From Bacteroidota bacterium (GTDB lineage: Bacteria > Bacteroidota > Ignavibacteria > Kapaibacteriales > UBA2268), in the NCBI GenBank assembly GCA_022708005.1, contig JAKIZN010000098.1, forward strand, positions 1-6,426: 6,426 nt of DNA. Direction: 5' to 3'. A program made the translations under genes and the position numbers. Below the pieces are notes generated by a model. It did not search any database and was not told the origin of the DNA. It was given only the letters and a program-made list of their open reading frames with translations. Positions 5,819-6,426 of this stretch are shown in pieces. Positions within the stretch are counted from its first letter, which is position 1, and every line of letters begins with the position of its first letter.

Positions 5819-6112
5819 TTACACAAAAATCACTTCAGACATTATATGTTTTGAAATCTGAGGCTTAAGTGTTGCCAAAAGTGCCATATCGACTTTTCTA
5901 TTTAATCTAGAATTTAGCAATTCTTCTATTTCTATTAAATCGAATAAAGTAACTTCAGAATTTGGTTCAAAATCAATTAAAATATCTATATCGCTGTCCT
6001 CTTTAAAATCATTTCTTGAAAAAGAGCCAAACAAGCCGATTTTAGAAACACCGAGCTTAGCAATTTCCTTTTTTTCTTGCTGCAAGATATTTACAATTGT
6101 TTCCTTATTCAT
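5819..6112 (-). CDS. MNT-type minimal nucleotidyltransferase (MntA-like antitoxin), orphan
   Basis: This 97-residue protein is a minimal nucleotidyltransferase of the DNA polymerase beta superfamily. It shows GS at 29-30 followed after exactly ten residues by DID (41-43), the GSx10DxD catalytic motif, and a third acidic residue at D75 (RKVDMAL). The C-terminus LKPQISKHIMSEVIFV is typical of the family and complete. Family members called MntA are antitoxins that AMPylate the HEPN RNase HepT; the partner gene normally lies directly next to it. Here the stop is 9 bases from the convergent lipoprotein gene, and upstream there is only a decayed Rhs fragment, so no HepT is visible. It may be an orphan, may act in trans, or may have another target. 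The start is the only sensible ATG; a weak GAGAA lies just upstream (6117-6121 on the plus strand). Family assignment is firm, antitoxin function is inference. Confidence 0.93.
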   Translation of the reverse strand: MNKETIVNILQQEKKEIAKLGVSKIGLFGSFSRNDFKEDSDIDILIDFEPNSEVTLFDLIEIEELLNSRLNRKVDMALLATLKPQISKHIMSEVIFV

Positions 6113-6426
6113 CGTATTCTCAATGAGTTAAAAAAATTGAACGTTCTATTCTTTTTAATATTGCATAATTTCAAAAGATAGCCAATGTGCCGCTACTTTT
6201 CATAAAAGCATTGATATACTTAAAAATCTACCTATTACACCATAATATTTCCTAACGCCATGGTCGCCCAAACCTGATTCTTTATCTCGTTCTTTGCCTA
6301 AACAGGAGAGTCGGGGGAGACCGCTATTGCAAAAATCATCTGCAAGCAGGTAGTTCTTATGAAATATTAGTAGTTTGTCTGCGCTCAAGTGCTTCATTTA
6401 TTAAAACTTTAACAAATGATTGGTAC
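6113..6426. other. Right-end stretch without an intact gene
   Basis: These 314 bases hold the AT-rich upstream region of the minus-strand nucleotidyltransferase (6113-6180), the Rhs-core relic (6181-6298), and 128 bases (6299-6426) in which I recognise nothing. I see no RNA gene, transposase fragment or terminal inverted repeat. An 8-base palindrome, GAACGTTC (6139-6146), lies between the relic and the gene. Confidence 0.6.
6181..6298 (-). pseudogene. Decayed fragment of an Rhs/YD-repeat core domain
   Basis: Read on the minus strand, 6298-6206 encodes GKERDKESGLGDHGVRKYYG and then VIGRFLSISML, which matches the conserved end of Rhs cores (GKERD-x-ESGL-x-x-x-G-x-R-Y-Y-x-x-x-x-GRF-x-S-x-D-x-L). 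The open frame (ATG at 6397, stop at 6200) breaks right after this motif. Shifting by one base at the T run near 6205 continues as YEK, stop, RHIG, close to the family's LWEKYRHL-type sequence, so I infer a one-base shift plus a Tyr-to-stop change. Upstream of 6298 nothing Rhs-like is seen, and two stop codons directly precede the ATG without a ribosome-binding site. Intact Rhs proteins are large surface or secreted toxin carriers; this is only a scrap of one. The motif match is strong, the reconstruction of lesions is inference. Confidence 0.6.

Noticed and set aside
6139..6146. Palindrome GAACGTTC upstream of the nucleotidyltransferase as an operator
   Set aside because: Only 8 bases, single copy, with no second half-site; chance is likely.
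6299..6397. N-terminal half of the short minus-strand frame starting at 6397 as a real gene
   Set aside because: No recognisable similarity, no ribosome-binding site, and two stop codons directly before the ATG; only the Rhs-like part is supported.
1..6426. CRISPR array, tRNA, rRNA, insertion sequence or attachment site
   Set aside because: No spaced direct repeats, cloverleaf-like sequence, transposase motif or terminal inverted repeats were seen on reading both strands.

Overview
The window reads as a piece of an ordinary AT-rich bacterial chromosome. All genes are on the plus strand up to about 5809; the last 600 bases hold minus-strand material. I infer the Bacteroidota/Chlorobiota (FCB) group, possibly an Ignavibacteria- or Kapabacteria-like lineage. 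The grounds are modest: a ribosomal protein S16 with a long Lys/Glu/Ala-rich tail, short AGGA/GAAGGA/AGGAG ribosome-binding sites, a lipoprotein signal ending VASC, a mammalian-type PTPS beside folE, and an Rhs-core relic. No rRNA or other direct phylogenetic marker is present.

Layout. (1) 1-1125: the 3' end of ffh (SRP54), then rpsP (S16) and a hairpin. The ffh-rpsP pair is classical, but rimM, trmD and rplS, which often follow, do not. (2) 1249-2953: a lone GTG-started gene for a 555-residue helical protein with a degenerate HNH-like N-terminus and five tandem repeats of almost exactly 77 residues that resemble DUF349, followed by a strong hairpin. (3) 3114-4893: a tight three-gene unit, PTPS - folE - rnhB (2-nt gap, then 1-nt overlap), preceded by a leader that can form alternative hairpins. 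(4) 4973-5809: a predicted lipoprotein made of two staphylococcal-nuclease-like (SNase) domains; the first has lost catalytic residues and the second keeps them. (5) 5819-6426: on the minus strand, an orphan MNT-type nucleotidyltransferase with no HepT partner, and upstream of it a decayed fragment of an Rhs-repeat core.

How the genes work together. FolE turns GTP into 7,8-dihydroneopterin triphosphate and the adjacent PTPS would turn that into 6-pyruvoyl-tetrahydropterin. The Cys-x5-His spacing of the PTPS is that of animal enzymes, not of QueD, so tetrahydrobiopterin synthesis is more likely than queuosine synthesis. RNase HII shares the transcript but is functionally unrelated. The rest is housekeeping (SRP targeting, ribosome) or of unknown role.

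I found no fully new system. The items most worth a second look are the HNH-like/five-repeat protein, the pseudo-SNase plus SNase lipoprotein, the PTPS leader structure, and the decayed Rhs/orphan MNT end of the window.
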